From the NCBI GenBank assembly GCA_045593905.1, contig JAZNXL010000015.1, positions 6,336-70,335 on the forward strand: a DNA stretch of 64,000 bases, read 5' to 3'. Below the pieces are notes generated by a model. It saw only the letters and a list, made by a program, of their open reading frames with translations, did not search any database and had not been told where the DNA came from. Shown piece by piece: positions 1-8,309 of the stretch. The DNA is from RGIG9041 sp045593905. GTDB taxonomy: Bacteria > Bacillota > Clostridia > Oscillospirales > QAKW01. The position numbers and the translations under genes were made by a program. How positions within the stretch are numbered: the first letter of the stretch is position 1; the number at the start of each line of letters is the position of its first letter.

Positions 1-2337
1 GGTTACAATATCAAAATTATACTCAAGCACATAAGTCATAACAGGCAACCTGTCAAGCGGTGCTTCTTCAATAATTGAAATATCGCGTATGCCCGACATT
101 GCCATATTAAGAGTACGCGGAATAGGTGTTGCGCTCATTGAAAGCACGTCGACACCGAGAGCTAGCTCTTTTATTTTTTCTTTGTGCTTAACGCCAAAGC
201 GTTGCTCCTCGTCAACAATGAGCAGTCCGAGGTCTAAAAACTTAACGTCTTTTTGCAAAAGCCTGTGAGTGCCAATAACAATGTCAATCTCGCCGCTCTC
301 AAGCTCTTTACAAATTTGCGATTGCTGTTTTTTTGTCTTAAACCGAGAGAGCGATGCAACCTTAACAGGAAAGCCTTTAAAACGCTTTGCAACGGTGTTA
401 AAGTGTTGCTCGGCAAGTATTGTGGTCGGCACTAAAATTGCAACCTGCTTTGAGTCCATAACCGCCTTAAACGCGGCACGCAGTGCCACCTCGGTTTTAC
501 CAACACCAACGTCACCGCAAAGCAACCTATCCATAGGATACGGCTTTTCCATATCCGCCTTTATCTCGCGTGCGCAAGCAATCTGGTCTTCGGTTTCTTC
601 GTATTCAAAGCGTTGCTCAAACTCGTTTTGCCAATCGGTATCGGCAGAAAATGCAAAGCCTTTTGCACTAAGGCGCTTTGCGTAAAGCTCAATAAGCTCG
701 CGCGCCAAAACCTCAGATTCTTTTTTTACCTTGCTCTTTGCCTTTTCCCAGGCCGATGTACCAAGGCGGGTAAGCTTTACCTTTGAGGTATCTGCACCAA
801 TGTATTTTGAAATAAGGTCAAGCTGAGGGCAGGGGACATAAAGCGTGTCGCCCTTATCGTAGCCAATAACAATATAGTCTTTTGTAACACCGCCCACCGT
901 CATTTGCTTAATGCCGTTATATATGCCGATGCCGTGGGCGTTGTGAACAACAAGGTCGCCTATTTCAATATCGTCAAAGCTCTTTATTTTTTCGCCCGCC
1001 TGCTTTTTAGCGCGTTTAACCGACGGCTTTTTCTTTGCCGCAACATCGCTTAAAAGTACAAGCTTTGCGTTTTCAAACACAAGGTTTAGCGCAATATCGC
1101 TAACAGTTACAGTAACGTTTTTAGTACTGACACCCGCTTCGTCAAGCGCCTCTTTTACAACCTTTGCGCGCTCGGTTGTTGATGCGGTAATAACACAGCT
1201 GTAGCCGCCCTTAACATAGTCTGCAACTGTGAGCGCACTTTCTTTTCCTATAAATTCACTTACCGATTGCGATAAAATGTTGGCATCGGTCAGTGCCGAA
1301 AGCTTTTGTGATGCAGTTGGCTTTAGCGCCGAAAACAAATAGGTATCTTTTACAAAATGAGTCAGCAACTCGTCATAGCTTAAATAGTAACTGCCGTTTG
1401 CAATAAAGGTGCCGTGCAGGGCGCACTGCTCTACGTTTTGGTTAAACTGCCACTCTAAAAATTCGCATCTTGACTTAATTTGCGACTGCTCTAACACAAA
1501 CACGAGCGGGTTGTCGACGTAGTCAAAAATCGTGAAAATTTTGGGGTAAATAAGCGGTATATATTTATCAATCGCAACACGCATACCGCTGTTTAATGCC
1601 TCAATATCTTTTTCAATATCGTGGTGCGGTTTTTGTGCTTTTAATATATCTAAAAGCTCGGTATCGCTCACATACGGGCTTTTATTAAGCGGTGTAATTT
1701 TTACCTGTTCGCATTGTTCGGTGCGGCGTTGTGATATAACGTCAAAATAGCTTATGCGTTCTATATCGGTATCAAAAAACTCAATTCGAACAGGCGCATC
1801 GCTACCGCCGACAAACACGTCAACAATATCGCCCCTGCGTGAAAACGAGCCTGCGCCTTCGACCATATCAAACATAGAATATCCCATTTTGATAAGGCTG
1901 TCGCAAAGCGCATCAAGCGAGGTACTGTCGCCCGCTTTAATTGTAATGGCTTTTTGTGCGTTTTGGGGTGCAGGGCGGGGGAAGGTGAGCGCATCAACTG
2001 TTGCAATTACCATATCAAACTCGCCCGAGTGAATTTGCTCAAGCGCCGCCATACTCTCGCCGTCACCGCTAACGGCAACGCCTACGTCAAAGTTAAACTC
2101 GCCGCCGTAAATTACAGGCTGTTTTCGTTTAAAGAGCGCAGCAAAAAGCGAGGATATTTGACCAAGGTCGCAGGTATTATCTGCAACAAATATCCCCTTT
2201 TTATTATGTTTTTGGGTTAAACAGTAGGCGGCAACCGCCGATGCGTACGAGTCAAGCCCGTACACCGCCGAGGGTAACTCGGCAGGCGGCGGCAAACCAA
2301 TGTCGCCAAGCAGTTTATAAAGGTTAAAATCAGCCAT
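1..2337 (-). CDS. mfd: Transcription-repair coupling factor Mfd (C-terminus beyond window)
   Basis: Mfd displaces RNA polymerase stalled at DNA lesions and recruits UvrA for transcription-coupled repair. I translated 779 codons from the ATG at 2337, open to the left edge. The N-terminal UvrB-like region is followed by a CarD-like RNA-polymerase-interaction domain (GDLVVHNAHGIG, about residue 460), then the translocase with Walker A GDVGVGKTE (about 607), a DEEQ box in DEEQRFG (about 708) and SATPIPRTLN further on. The full protein is usually about 1,150 aa, so roughly the last third lies outside. The start overlaps the pth stop by 8 bp, which implies translational coupling at the end of the exporter/zinc-ribbon/pth operon. 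Pth-mfd adjacency is common in Firmicutes. Confidence 0.96.
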   Translation of the reverse strand, partial: MADFNLYKLLGDIGLPPPAELPSAVYGLDSYASAVAAYCLTQKHNKKGIFVADNTCDLGQISSLFAALFKRKQPVIYGGEFNFDVGVAVSGDGESMAALEQIHSGEFDMVIATVDALTFPRPAPQNAQKAITIKAGDSTSLDALCDSLIKMGYSMFDMVEGAGSFSRRGDIVDVFVGGSDAPVRIEFFDTDIERISYFDVISQRRTEQCEQVKITPLNKSPYVSDTELLDILKAQKPHHDIEKDIEALNSGMRVAIDKYIPLIYPKIFTIFDYVDNPLVFVLEQSQIKSRCEFLEWQFNQNVEQCALHGTFIANGSYYLSYDELLTHFVKDTYLFSALKPTASQKLSALTDANILSQSVSEFIGKESALTVADYVKGGYSCVITASTTERAKVVKEALDEAGVSTKNVTVTVSDIALNLVFENAKLVLLSDVAAKKKPSVKRAKKQAGEKIKSFDDIEIGDLVVHNAHGIGIYNGIKQMTVGGVTKDYIVIGYDKGDTLYVPCPQLDLISKYIGADTSKVKLTRLGTSAWEKAKSKVKKESEVLARELIELYAKRLSAKGFAFSADTDWQNEFEQRFEYEETEDQIACAREIKADMEKPYPMDRLLCGDVGVGKTEVALRAAFKAVMDSKQVAILVPTTILAEQHFNTVAKRFKGFPVKVASLSRFKTKKQQSQICKELESGEIDIVIGTHRLLQKDVKFLDLGLLIVDEEQRFGVKHKEKIKELALGVDVLSMSATPIPRTLNMAMSGIRDISIIEEAPLDRLPVMTYVLEYNFDIVT

Positions 2338-2914
2338 TATACATATTTCTCGCTTTGTCGAGCTGACCTGCAAAGAGAAGGTTACAAATGTCGCCTGTTT
2401 TTTTAGCGGCATCTTCAACGCTCTTTAGCTCGTCAGCGCTGAATTTTGACAGCACCCAGTCTTTTAAATCGTACTCGGGGTGCGGCTTTTTGCCAACACC
2501 AATTTTAATACGCAAAAACTGTTCGCTGTTTAAATGCTTTATAATATCGTACACGCCGTTGTGACCGCCGTCAGAGCCTTTGGGGCGAATGCGTATTTTA
2601 CCCGCATCGAGCGATACATCGTCGTATATAACAATAAAATTAGTAACAGGAATTTTAAAAAAGCGCATAACCTCGGCAATGGCGCCGCCGCTTAAGTTCA
2701 TATAGGTTTGCGGTTTTATAATATAAATTTCTTTATCACCGCTTACCGCCTTAAAAAGCTGGGCGTTTGCTCTTGTTCTTGTAGCCGATGCTGAGTAAAA
2801 TTTTACAAGCTCGTCGGCGCAAATAAACCCTGCGTTATGGCGCGTGTTTTCGTACTTCGAGCCGGGGTTGCCAAGCCCTGCAATAAGATAACGCTGTTTA
2901 GTCTTGAATAGCAT
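2330..2914 (-). CDS. pth: Peptidyl-tRNA hydrolase
   Basis: Releases the peptide from peptidyl-tRNA that has dropped off ribosomes, recycling tRNA in the cytoplasm. The 194 aa match the family's usual length. Family motifs are visible: GLGNPGSKYENTRHNAGF near the N-terminus, carrying the conserved Asn and the catalytic His, then IYDDVSLDAGKIRIRPKGS, and GGHNGVYDII containing the tRNA-contact Asn. The start lies inside the 3' end of the small zinc-ribbon gene (17-bp overlap) and the stop inside the mfd start. It is therefore an internal gene of a tightly packed operon. Confidence 0.97.
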   Translation of the reverse strand: MLFKTKQRYLIAGLGNPGSKYENTRHNAGFICADELVKFYSASATRTRANAQLFKAVSGDKEIYIIKPQTYMNLSGGAIAEVMRFFKIPVTNFIVIYDDVSLDAGKIRIRPKGSDGGHNGVYDIIKHLNSEQFLRIKIGVGKKPHPEYDLKDWVLSKFSADELKSVEDAAKKTGDICNLLFAGQLDKARNMYNG

Positions 2915-3044
2915 TTTCTTCTCCGTCGTCTTTATAAATTATTTCAATTGTTTCTTTGTCAAAGGGTGTGTTGCAGTATACACAAAAATCAACCTCAAAC
3001 GGCTGAACTGTGTTGCATATAGGGCATTTTAAATATTTTTCCAT
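2898..3044 (-). CDS. 48-aa zinc-ribbon protein of unknown function
   Basis: A very short gene read directly from the sequence. Its ATG at 3044 shares one base with the exporter's TGA stop (TGATG), and its TAA at 2898-2900 lies within the start of pth. The product carries two Cys pairs, CPIC (residues 7-10) and CVYC (21-24), eleven residues apart, as in a rubredoxin-like or zinc-ribbon knuckle. An acidic C-terminal tail follows (KDDGEENAIQD). The overlaps on both sides argue that it is translated. I do not recognise a family; small zinc ribbons of this type often act as adaptors, but no function is claimed. Confidence 0.7.
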   Translation of the reverse strand: MEKYLKCPICNTVQPFEVDFCVYCNTPFDKETIEIIYKDDGEENAIQD

Positions 3045-4762
3045 CATCTGAACTGATAACTGTAATAGTTTTTGTAAATTCCGTTTTCGTTTTGTAAGAG
3101 TGTGTCGTGTGTGCCGCGCTCAACAATACCTGTTTTGTCAACAACTACAATCTCGTCGGCATTTTTAACAGTCGAAAGCCTGTGTGCAACTACCACAACG
3201 GTGCGCCCCTTTGCAAGCTCGTCGAGTGATTTTTGAATAAGCATTTCGGTTGCGTTGTCAAGAGCGCTTGTAGCCTCGTCAAGAATAAGAATTGACGGGT
3301 TTTTAAGGAATATACGCGCAATCGAAATACGTTGCTTTTGACCGCCCGAAAGCTTTATTCCGCGCTCGCCAACGTTGGTGTTATAGCCGTTTTCAAGGGT
3401 CATAATGTAGTCATGAATGTTGGCTTTTTTAGCTGCTTCAATTATTGCCTCGTCACTTGCATCAAGGTCGCCGTAGGCTATGTTTTCACGGATAGTTCCG
3501 TTAAACAAAAACACGTCTTGCGACACAATGCCAATGTTAGACCTGAGTGATGAGAGTGCTATGTCTTTTACGTTATTGCCGTCAAGCAAAATTTCGCCCT
3601 CGTCAATCTCGTAAAACCTTGGTATAAGGTTGCAAATGGTGGTTTTGCCGCCGCCCGAGGGACCTACAAGCGCGAGTGTTTTACCCGACTCGATGTTTAA
3701 GCTTAATTTATCAATAATGTTTTTGCCCTCGTCGGTTGACTCGTAGGCAAACGAAACGTTTTTAAACTCGATGTTACCTTCGATTTTTTCTAATTTGATT
3801 TTACCGATGTCGGTTTCGGGGGCTTTGTCAATGATTTCGCAAAAACGCTTAAAGCCTGTCATACCCTCTTGAAGCTGCTCAAAGAGCGATACAAACCTGC
3901 GGATAGGGTTTAAAAACATACTTATGTATAAAAGATATGCGGTAAATTCGCCAATATTGATTTTACCGTAGTAAAAGAACAGCGCACCTGCAACAAGCAC
4001 TACAAGGTATAAAAAGTCAATAAAAAACGACATTGACGAGTGGAACTTTGCCATTTCTAAAAGCGCCTTGCCTCTGTATTTTTTTAGTAGTTCGTTTTCT
4101 TTATCAAACTTTTTGTTTTCGTGTGTGGCGGCGGTGTAGGCACGCGATACGCGAATACCCGAAATTGCCGTTTCAATGTTTGCGTTAACCTCGGCAACCT
4201 GTTCTCTGCTTTTTCTAAAAGCGGTCATCATATTACCGCGCATAAGCACCGAAAACAAAATAATAAACGGCACCGATGCAAATACAATAAGTGTCAGCGT
4301 TAGGTTAATTGACGAAAGCATAATAAACGAGCCAATAAACATAAGCACCGATAAAAACAGGTCTTCGGGACCGTGGTGCGCAAGCTCAGATACCTCGTTT
4401 AAGTCGTTAATAAGCCGCGACATAATACTGCCGGTCTTGTTTTCGTCATAGTATGAAAAGGGTAGCTTTTGTAAATGCCTGAAAAGCTCTTTTCGCATAT
4501 CTGCCTGCATACGAATACCAACAACGTGACCGTAGTAGCAAACAACAAAGTTAAATAAATACTTTAAAAGATAAATTACAAGCAGTGCGACTGCCCACAA
4601 AATTATCATTTGTAAATTTTTTGACGGCACGTACTTGTTAATAATATCTTTTGCAATTACAGGGTAAAACAGGTCGCAGCCGGCAATTAAAACAGCGCAA
4701 ACCATATCAATTATGAATAACCGCAGATGCGATTTGTAGTATTTAATAAAGCGTAAAATCAT
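3044..4762 (-). CDS. ABC transporter, fused permease-ATPase (MsbA/exporter type)
   Basis: A 572-aa half-transporter that would work as a homodimer in the membrane, exporting lipid, peptide or drug. The first ~310 residues hold six hydrophobic segments with the exporter fold. The ATPase follows with Walker A GPSGGGKTT (about 368), Q-loop SQDVFLF, signature LSGGQKQR (about 472), Walker B ILILDEATSALD and switch His in VVVAHRLST. An upstream TTG codon at 4765 is possible, but the ATG at 4762 lies 8 nt from a GGAGGG SD sequence and is preferred. It is first in the operon with the zinc-ribbon gene, pth and mfd. The substrate cannot be told from sequence. Confidence 0.93.
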   Translation of the reverse strand: MILRFIKYYKSHLRLFIIDMVCAVLIAGCDLFYPVIAKDIINKYVPSKNLQMIILWAVALLVIYLLKYLFNFVVCYYGHVVGIRMQADMRKELFRHLQKLPFSYYDENKTGSIMSRLINDLNEVSELAHHGPEDLFLSVLMFIGSFIMLSSINLTLTLIVFASVPFIILFSVLMRGNMMTAFRKSREQVAEVNANIETAISGIRVSRAYTAATHENKKFDKENELLKKYRGKALLEMAKFHSSMSFFIDFLYLVVLVAGALFFYYGKINIGEFTAYLLYISMFLNPIRRFVSLFEQLQEGMTGFKRFCEIIDKAPETDIGKIKLEKIEGNIEFKNVSFAYESTDEGKNIIDKLSLNIESGKTLALVGPSGGGKTTICNLIPRFYEIDEGEILLDGNNVKDIALSSLRSNIGIVSQDVFLFNGTIRENIAYGDLDASDEAIIEAAKKANIHDYIMTLENGYNTNVGERGIKLSGGQKQRISIARIFLKNPSILILDEATSALDNATEMLIQKSLDELAKGRTVVVVAHRLSTVKNADEIVVVDKTGIVERGTHDTLLQNENGIYKNYYSYQFR

Positions 4763-4783
4763 CAAATAAGCCCTCCGCTTAAA

Positions 4784-4812
4784 ATTATATAACCTTTAGA
4801 GCCCATTGACAA
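4784..4812 (-). promoter_or_regulatory. Sigma-A-like promoter of the exporter-pth-mfd operon
   Basis: On the minus strand, TTGTCA (4812-4807) is separated by 17 bp from TATAAT (4789-4784), 22 bp upstream of the start codon. The -35 box overlaps the -35 box of the divergent dnaD promoter by five bases, so the two polymerases could not bind together. Confidence 0.75.
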
Positions 4813-4834
4813 GCATATTTTAATTTAATATAAT
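4806..4834 (+). promoter_or_regulatory. Consensus sigma-A promoter of the dnaD-like operon
   Basis: TTGACA (4806-4811), 17-bp spacer, TATAAT (4829-4834): a perfect match to the vegetative consensus. AAGGAG (4851-4856) and the GTG start at 4865 follow. Confidence 0.88.
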
Positions 4835-4864
4835 ATATTTTACTAATTTTAAGGAGTAATTTTT

Positions 4865-5776
4865 GTGGCAGGCTACATTTTTTCTTCAAACCAAATACCT
4901 ATGATGAGCGTTCCGCGTTCTATTGCCGACAGGTTTTTGCCTATAGCAACAGGTGCGCAAATTAAGGTGCTCTTATGCCTTATCCGCTTTGAAGATATGC
5001 CGCTTACAAAAGCTGATATTGCAAAGCAGTGCAACCTAAACGAAGATGATGTAAACGATGCCATTAAATTCTGGATTAAAGAGCAGGTGCTAATTCGCCG
5101 CGCAAACTCACTCGTTTTATCGGGCGCAGTAAGCGCACAACCGCAAACGCTTCCGCGCTATAATGCCGATAATATTCTTGATAAAAAAACAAACGACAGC
5201 GCGTTTTCTTTTCTTATTGCCGAAATTGAGCGCATACTCGGAAAAACACTAAACCAAAACGATGCTTCGGTTATTCTTGCGATGTATGACCATATGGGCT
5301 TTGGCGACGACCTTATTATCCACCTTATTAATTACTGCGTGTCAATCGGTAAGTCAAACTTCAGATATATCGAAAAAGTAGCGCTCGATTGGTTCGACAG
5401 GGGAGTAGATACCTTTGAAAAAGCCGAAGCACTAATTCGCGCACTCGAGAAAAAGGCGCGTCTTGAAACTGCAGTTATGGGCTATTTTGGTATTGAAAGA
5501 GCACTTTCTAAAAAAGAAAAGGAATATATCGAAAGCTGGGAGCAAACTCTTGGTATGTCGCTTGAAATGATTAAAGAGGCGTACGAGGTGTGTATCGACA
5601 AAAAAGGTGCGCTCAAGTTTGCATATATAAACGGTATACTTGTCGACTGGCACAAAAAAGGCTTTAAATCGGTATCTGATATTAAAACCGATGTAAAACC
5701 TGTGTCAAACGAAAAGAGCTATAACAGTTTAGATATTGAAAACGCAATCTTAAACAGTATGGTAGGTGAAAATTAG
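4865..5776 (+). CDS. DnaD-domain primosomal protein
   Basis: Probable replication-initiation/restart protein that helps load the replicative helicase. The 303 aa begin with a winged-helix-like region (about 25-95: AKQCNLNEDDVNDAIKFW), followed by two DnaB_2/DnaD-type domains (about 115-190, ending in FRYIEKVALDWF; and about 215-275, ending in KFAYINGILVDW). These FxYIxxILxxW-type motifs are characteristic. It starts with GTG at 4865, 8 nt after AAGGAG. Its TAG stop shares a base with the GTG of the DnaI-like gene, so the pair is translationally coupled. The pairing supports a DnaD/DnaI-like primosome function. Confidence 0.88.
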   Translation: MAGYIFSSNQIPMMSVPRSIADRFLPIATGAQIKVLLCLIRFEDMPLTKADIAKQCNLNEDDVNDAIKFWIKEQVLIRRANSLVLSGAVSAQPQTLPRYNADNILDKKTNDSAFSFLIAEIERILGKTLNQNDASVILAMYDHMGFGDDLIIHLINYCVSIGKSNFRYIEKVALDWFDRGVDTFEKAEALIRALEKKARLETAVMGYFGIERALSKKEKEYIESWEQTLGMSLEMIKEAYEVCIDKKGALKFAYINGILVDWHKKGFKSVSDIKTDVKPVSNEKSYNSLDIENAILNSMVGEN

Positions 5777-6741
5777 TGGCAAGTTCAACAAAACAAAAAA
5801 TAATATCAGAGTTTGAGCAAAAACGAAGGACTGCTACGCTTAAGGCTGCAAGCAATAAGGCGTCGGCATACCAAAGCCACCCTGAGCTTGCCGATTACGA
5901 TAAACAAATCAGCAACGTTGCAACTGCTTACACCAAGCGTATGATTGCAGGCGAGGACGTAAGCGCCGATATGCAAAAAGACGTTGCAAAAATAATTGCG
6001 CAAAAAAACAATTACCTAAAATCACTCGGTATTAACCCAAATTCGTTTGAGCCGGAGTATTCGTGTAAGCTATGTAACGATACAGGAACTACAAAAAACG
6101 GCGTATGCGATTGCTTTAAAGCAAGACTTATCGAAGAAAACTTTAAAAACTCAAATCTTTCTAAAATTTTAACAAATCAGTCGTTCGAAAACTTTAGTCT
6201 TGACTATTATCCCGACGAAATACCGCAAGGTTACCCGCTTTCACCACGCGCAAATATCGAAAAAATCGTTAAATATTGCAAAGAATTTGCGTATAATTTT
6301 GACTTTTCTCCAAAAAGTATACTTATGACAGGCGGAACAGGTCTTGGTAAGACTTATCTTTCAACCTGCATTGCAAAAGTGCTGCTCGAAAACTCAAAAA
6401 GTGTAATTTATATAAGCGCAGTTGACTTTTTTAAGCGTATTGAGTCGGCAAGATTCGATGCAACCAATACCGATGTTGAGATGTTTGAAAACTGCGACCT
6501 TTTAATTGTTGACGATCTTGGCACCGAGGCACCAAGCGTTTATGCAACCGCCGTTTTTTCAGATATTTTAGACAAACGCGTGTCACAAGGCAAAAAAATG
6601 ATACTTAATACAAATAATAAAATTAGCGATATTGAAAAGTTCTACGGTCAGCGCGTTTACTCGCGTATTGCAGGCTTTTTTAAATGCCTTGTGTTTTTTG
6701 GTAAAGATATTCGTATTCAAAACTTTTTACAAGGAAAATAA
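5776..6741 (+). CDS. DnaI/DnaC-type helicase-loader ATPase
   Basis: AAA+ ATPase that would load the replicative helicase onto DNA together with the preceding DnaD-domain protein. The 321 aa contain a helical N-terminal region, a putative zinc site (C97, C100, C111, C113: CKLC then CDC) as in Firmicute DnaI, Walker A GGTGLGKT (186-193), and Walker B in DLLIVDDLGTE (241-251). The NNKISDIEKFYGQRVYSRI segment is the sensor/arginine-finger region. The start is GTG, overlapping the upstream stop by one base. It resembles DnaI more than the zinc-less E. coli DnaC. Confidence 0.9.
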   Translation: MASSTKQKIISEFEQKRRTATLKAASNKASAYQSHPELADYDKQISNVATAYTKRMIAGEDVSADMQKDVAKIIAQKNNYLKSLGINPNSFEPEYSCKLCNDTGTTKNGVCDCFKARLIEENFKNSNLSKILTNQSFENFSLDYYPDEIPQGYPLSPRANIEKIVKYCKEFAYNFDFSPKSILMTGGTGLGKTYLSTCIAKVLLENSKSVIYISAVDFFKRIESARFDATNTDVEMFENCDLLIVDDLGTEAPSVYATAVFSDILDKRVSQGKKMILNTNNKISDIEKFYGQRVYSRIAGFFKCLVFFGKDIRIQNFLQGK

Positions 6742-6743
6742 AT

Positions 6744-7199
6744 ATGAAAAAAATTATTTCAGCTTTACTTTGCGTATTGCTTTTGTTTTGCATTGGCTCT
6801 TGCGCAAAAAAAGAGCAAAATATACAAACGCTTTCGTCAGCTGCCGAGGTTGCAGAGCTTTTAAATATTGATTTTTCAGTTCCTGCAACTGCAAAGTACA
6901 CAACCTTTACAATAACCGATAATGAGTTGGCGCAGGCGCATTTTACCTTTAACGGCTTTGTTTTTGATATGTACGCATCAAAAATACTGTTGGCAAAAGA
7001 TATGCTGAGTATAAAAGCGCAAAATATTGGCGCTGTTTCGCTTGAGTTTGATGAAAGGGCAGACCTTTCGGTAATTTCTTATAGCGATGGCAGCAGGGGG
7101 TGTGAGTGGACAAAAGACGGTACACATTATGTACTGTATTGTCACAAGTCGGCATCCGACGACGTTTTTTTAGAAATATGTGATGTTATTATTAAATAA
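6744..7199 (+). CDS. Putative lipoprotein of unknown function
   Basis: A 151-aa protein with a typical lipoprotein signal: MKK start, hydrophobic core and lipobox IGSC, giving a mature N-terminal Cys at about residue 20 anchored on the outer face of the membrane. The rest is a small mixed alpha/beta domain with no motif I recognise. It lies 2 bp after the DnaI-like gene with an AAGGA-type SD, and a strong terminator follows, so it is probably the last gene of the dnaD operon. No evidence links its function to replication. Confidence 0.7.
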   Translation: MKKIISALLCVLLLFCIGSCAKKEQNIQTLSSAAEVAELLNIDFSVPATAKYTTFTITDNELAQAHFTFNGFVFDMYASKILLAKDMLSIKAQNIGAVSLEFDERADLSVISYSDGSRGCEWTKDGTHYVLYCHKSASDDVFLEICDVIIK

Positions 7200-7226
7200 T
7201 ACCGATTTTATCGGTATTATTTTTTT
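7197..7226 (+). terminator. Rho-independent terminator after the lipoprotein gene
   Basis: AATACCGAT (7198-7206) pairs perfectly with ATCGGTATT (7210-7218) around a TTT loop, and seven T residues follow. It ends the dnaD-dnaI-lipoprotein transcript. Confidence 0.88.
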
Positions 7227-7261
7227 ATGCTCGCATAGAGTTATATCGGGAGGTACAACCT

Positions 7262-8263
7262 ATGCGAAGTTTAAAATGGTATGGTCTTATAATATTTTTA
7301 TCAACCCTCTTAATACCGCTTGTGCTTAATGCTTTTTTTGGCGGCGACATTCAACCCCCGCTGCAAAACGACGTAAATGACGATATTGCAAATATGCAAA
7401 TTAAGGTTTATAAAAGCAGCAGCAAAAACGTTGAAATGATTAACTGCTACGACTATATTGTCGGTGTTGTTATGGCTGAAATGCCATATACCTATAATGC
7501 CGAAGCACTAAAGGCACAGGCGGTAGCGGCGTTTACCTATACTGTAAATAAAATGGAAAATGCAATAAAAAACCCCGATAGCGCCGCCGACCATAGCGGC
7601 GGATACGTTTGTGATGACTACAACCACTGCAAAGCATATATATCAAAAGACGATGCAAAAGAAAAATTCGGCGCATCGTTTGATAGCGCATACTCAAAAA
7701 TCGCTGATGCGGTAAGCGAAACTCTCGGCAAAGTAATAACCTATGATGGCCAGCCTATAAATGCCGTTTTTCACAGTATTTCGGGCGGTATCACCTCGAG
7801 CGCAAAAGAAATCTGGGGCAGCGATATTGCCTATTTACAGTCGGTTGACTGTGCTTTTGATAAGTCGGCAAACGGCTTTGAGTCAACTGTTAAGCTGTCA
7901 CACGACGATTTTTCGGCTATTTTTTATGAACAGCTTGGTGTGGTGCTTCCAAAAGACTACAGCGAGTGGCTTGGCGGTATTACCCGCTTTGATTCAGGAA
8001 CTGTAAATAAAATTACCATTGCCGGCACCGAATACGAGGGCACCTACATACGTAAGCTGTTTTCACTGCGAAGCGCCAATTTTGAGCTTGAAATAGGCGA
8101 CAAAAACGTAGTGTTTACAGTATACGGCTACGGTCACGGAGTCGGTATGTCGCAAAACGGTGCAAACTGTCTTGCAAACGACGGTAAAAGCTATTTAGAA
8201 ATTTTAAAATATTTTTATAAAGACGTCGAAATTACCGATTACAAAATTTCAAAAAATGTATAA
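7262..8263 (+). CDS. spoIID: Stage II sporulation protein D, lytic transglycosylase
   Basis: SpoIID cleaves peptidoglycan at the septum during forespore engulfment. The 333 aa start with a membrane anchor (about 6-25). The SpoIID/LytB domain shows the catalytic Glu in VMAEMP (E73), EALKAQAVAAFTYT, a Cys/His cluster in VCDDYNHC, SISGGITSSAKEIWG, and VYGYGHGVGMSQNGA near the C-terminus. All hallmarks are intact. The SD is GGGAGG. It is followed by spoIIQ, the same gene order as in Clostridioides difficile, and this supports the call. Expression in the mother cell (sigma E) is expected from the family, but I could not assign a promoter. Confidence 0.95.
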   Translation: MRSLKWYGLIIFLSTLLIPLVLNAFFGGDIQPPLQNDVNDDIANMQIKVYKSSSKNVEMINCYDYIVGVVMAEMPYTYNAEALKAQAVAAFTYTVNKMENAIKNPDSAADHSGGYVCDDYNHCKAYISKDDAKEKFGASFDSAYSKIADAVSETLGKVITYDGQPINAVFHSISGGITSSAKEIWGSDIAYLQSVDCAFDKSANGFESTVKLSHDDFSAIFYEQLGVVLPKDYSEWLGGITRFDSGTVNKITIAGTEYEGTYIRKLFSLRSANFELEIGDKNVVFTVYGYGHGVGMSQNGANCLANDGKSYLEILKYFYKDVEITDYKISKNV

Positions 8264-8267
8264 TGCC

Positions 8268-8306
8268 ACCTCCGTCTGTCAACAATACTGACAACGGAGG
8301 TTTTTT
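8268..8306 (+). terminator. Terminator-like hairpin that contains the spoIIQ ribosome-binding site
   Basis: ACCTCCGT (8268-8275) pairs with ACGGAGGT (8294-8301) and TGTCA (8277-8281) with TGACA (8289-8293), with one bulged C. Six T residues follow. The 3' arm includes the GGAGG SD used by the ATG at 8310. The element could both terminate spoIID transcripts and mask spoIIQ translation on any read-through RNA. Confidence 0.75.
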
Positions 8307-8309
8307 ACT

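Noticed and set aside
7227..7261. Sigma E promoter for spoIID
   Set aside because: CATAGAGT resembles the -10 but the -35 is unconvincing; the sequence overlaps the preceding terminator.
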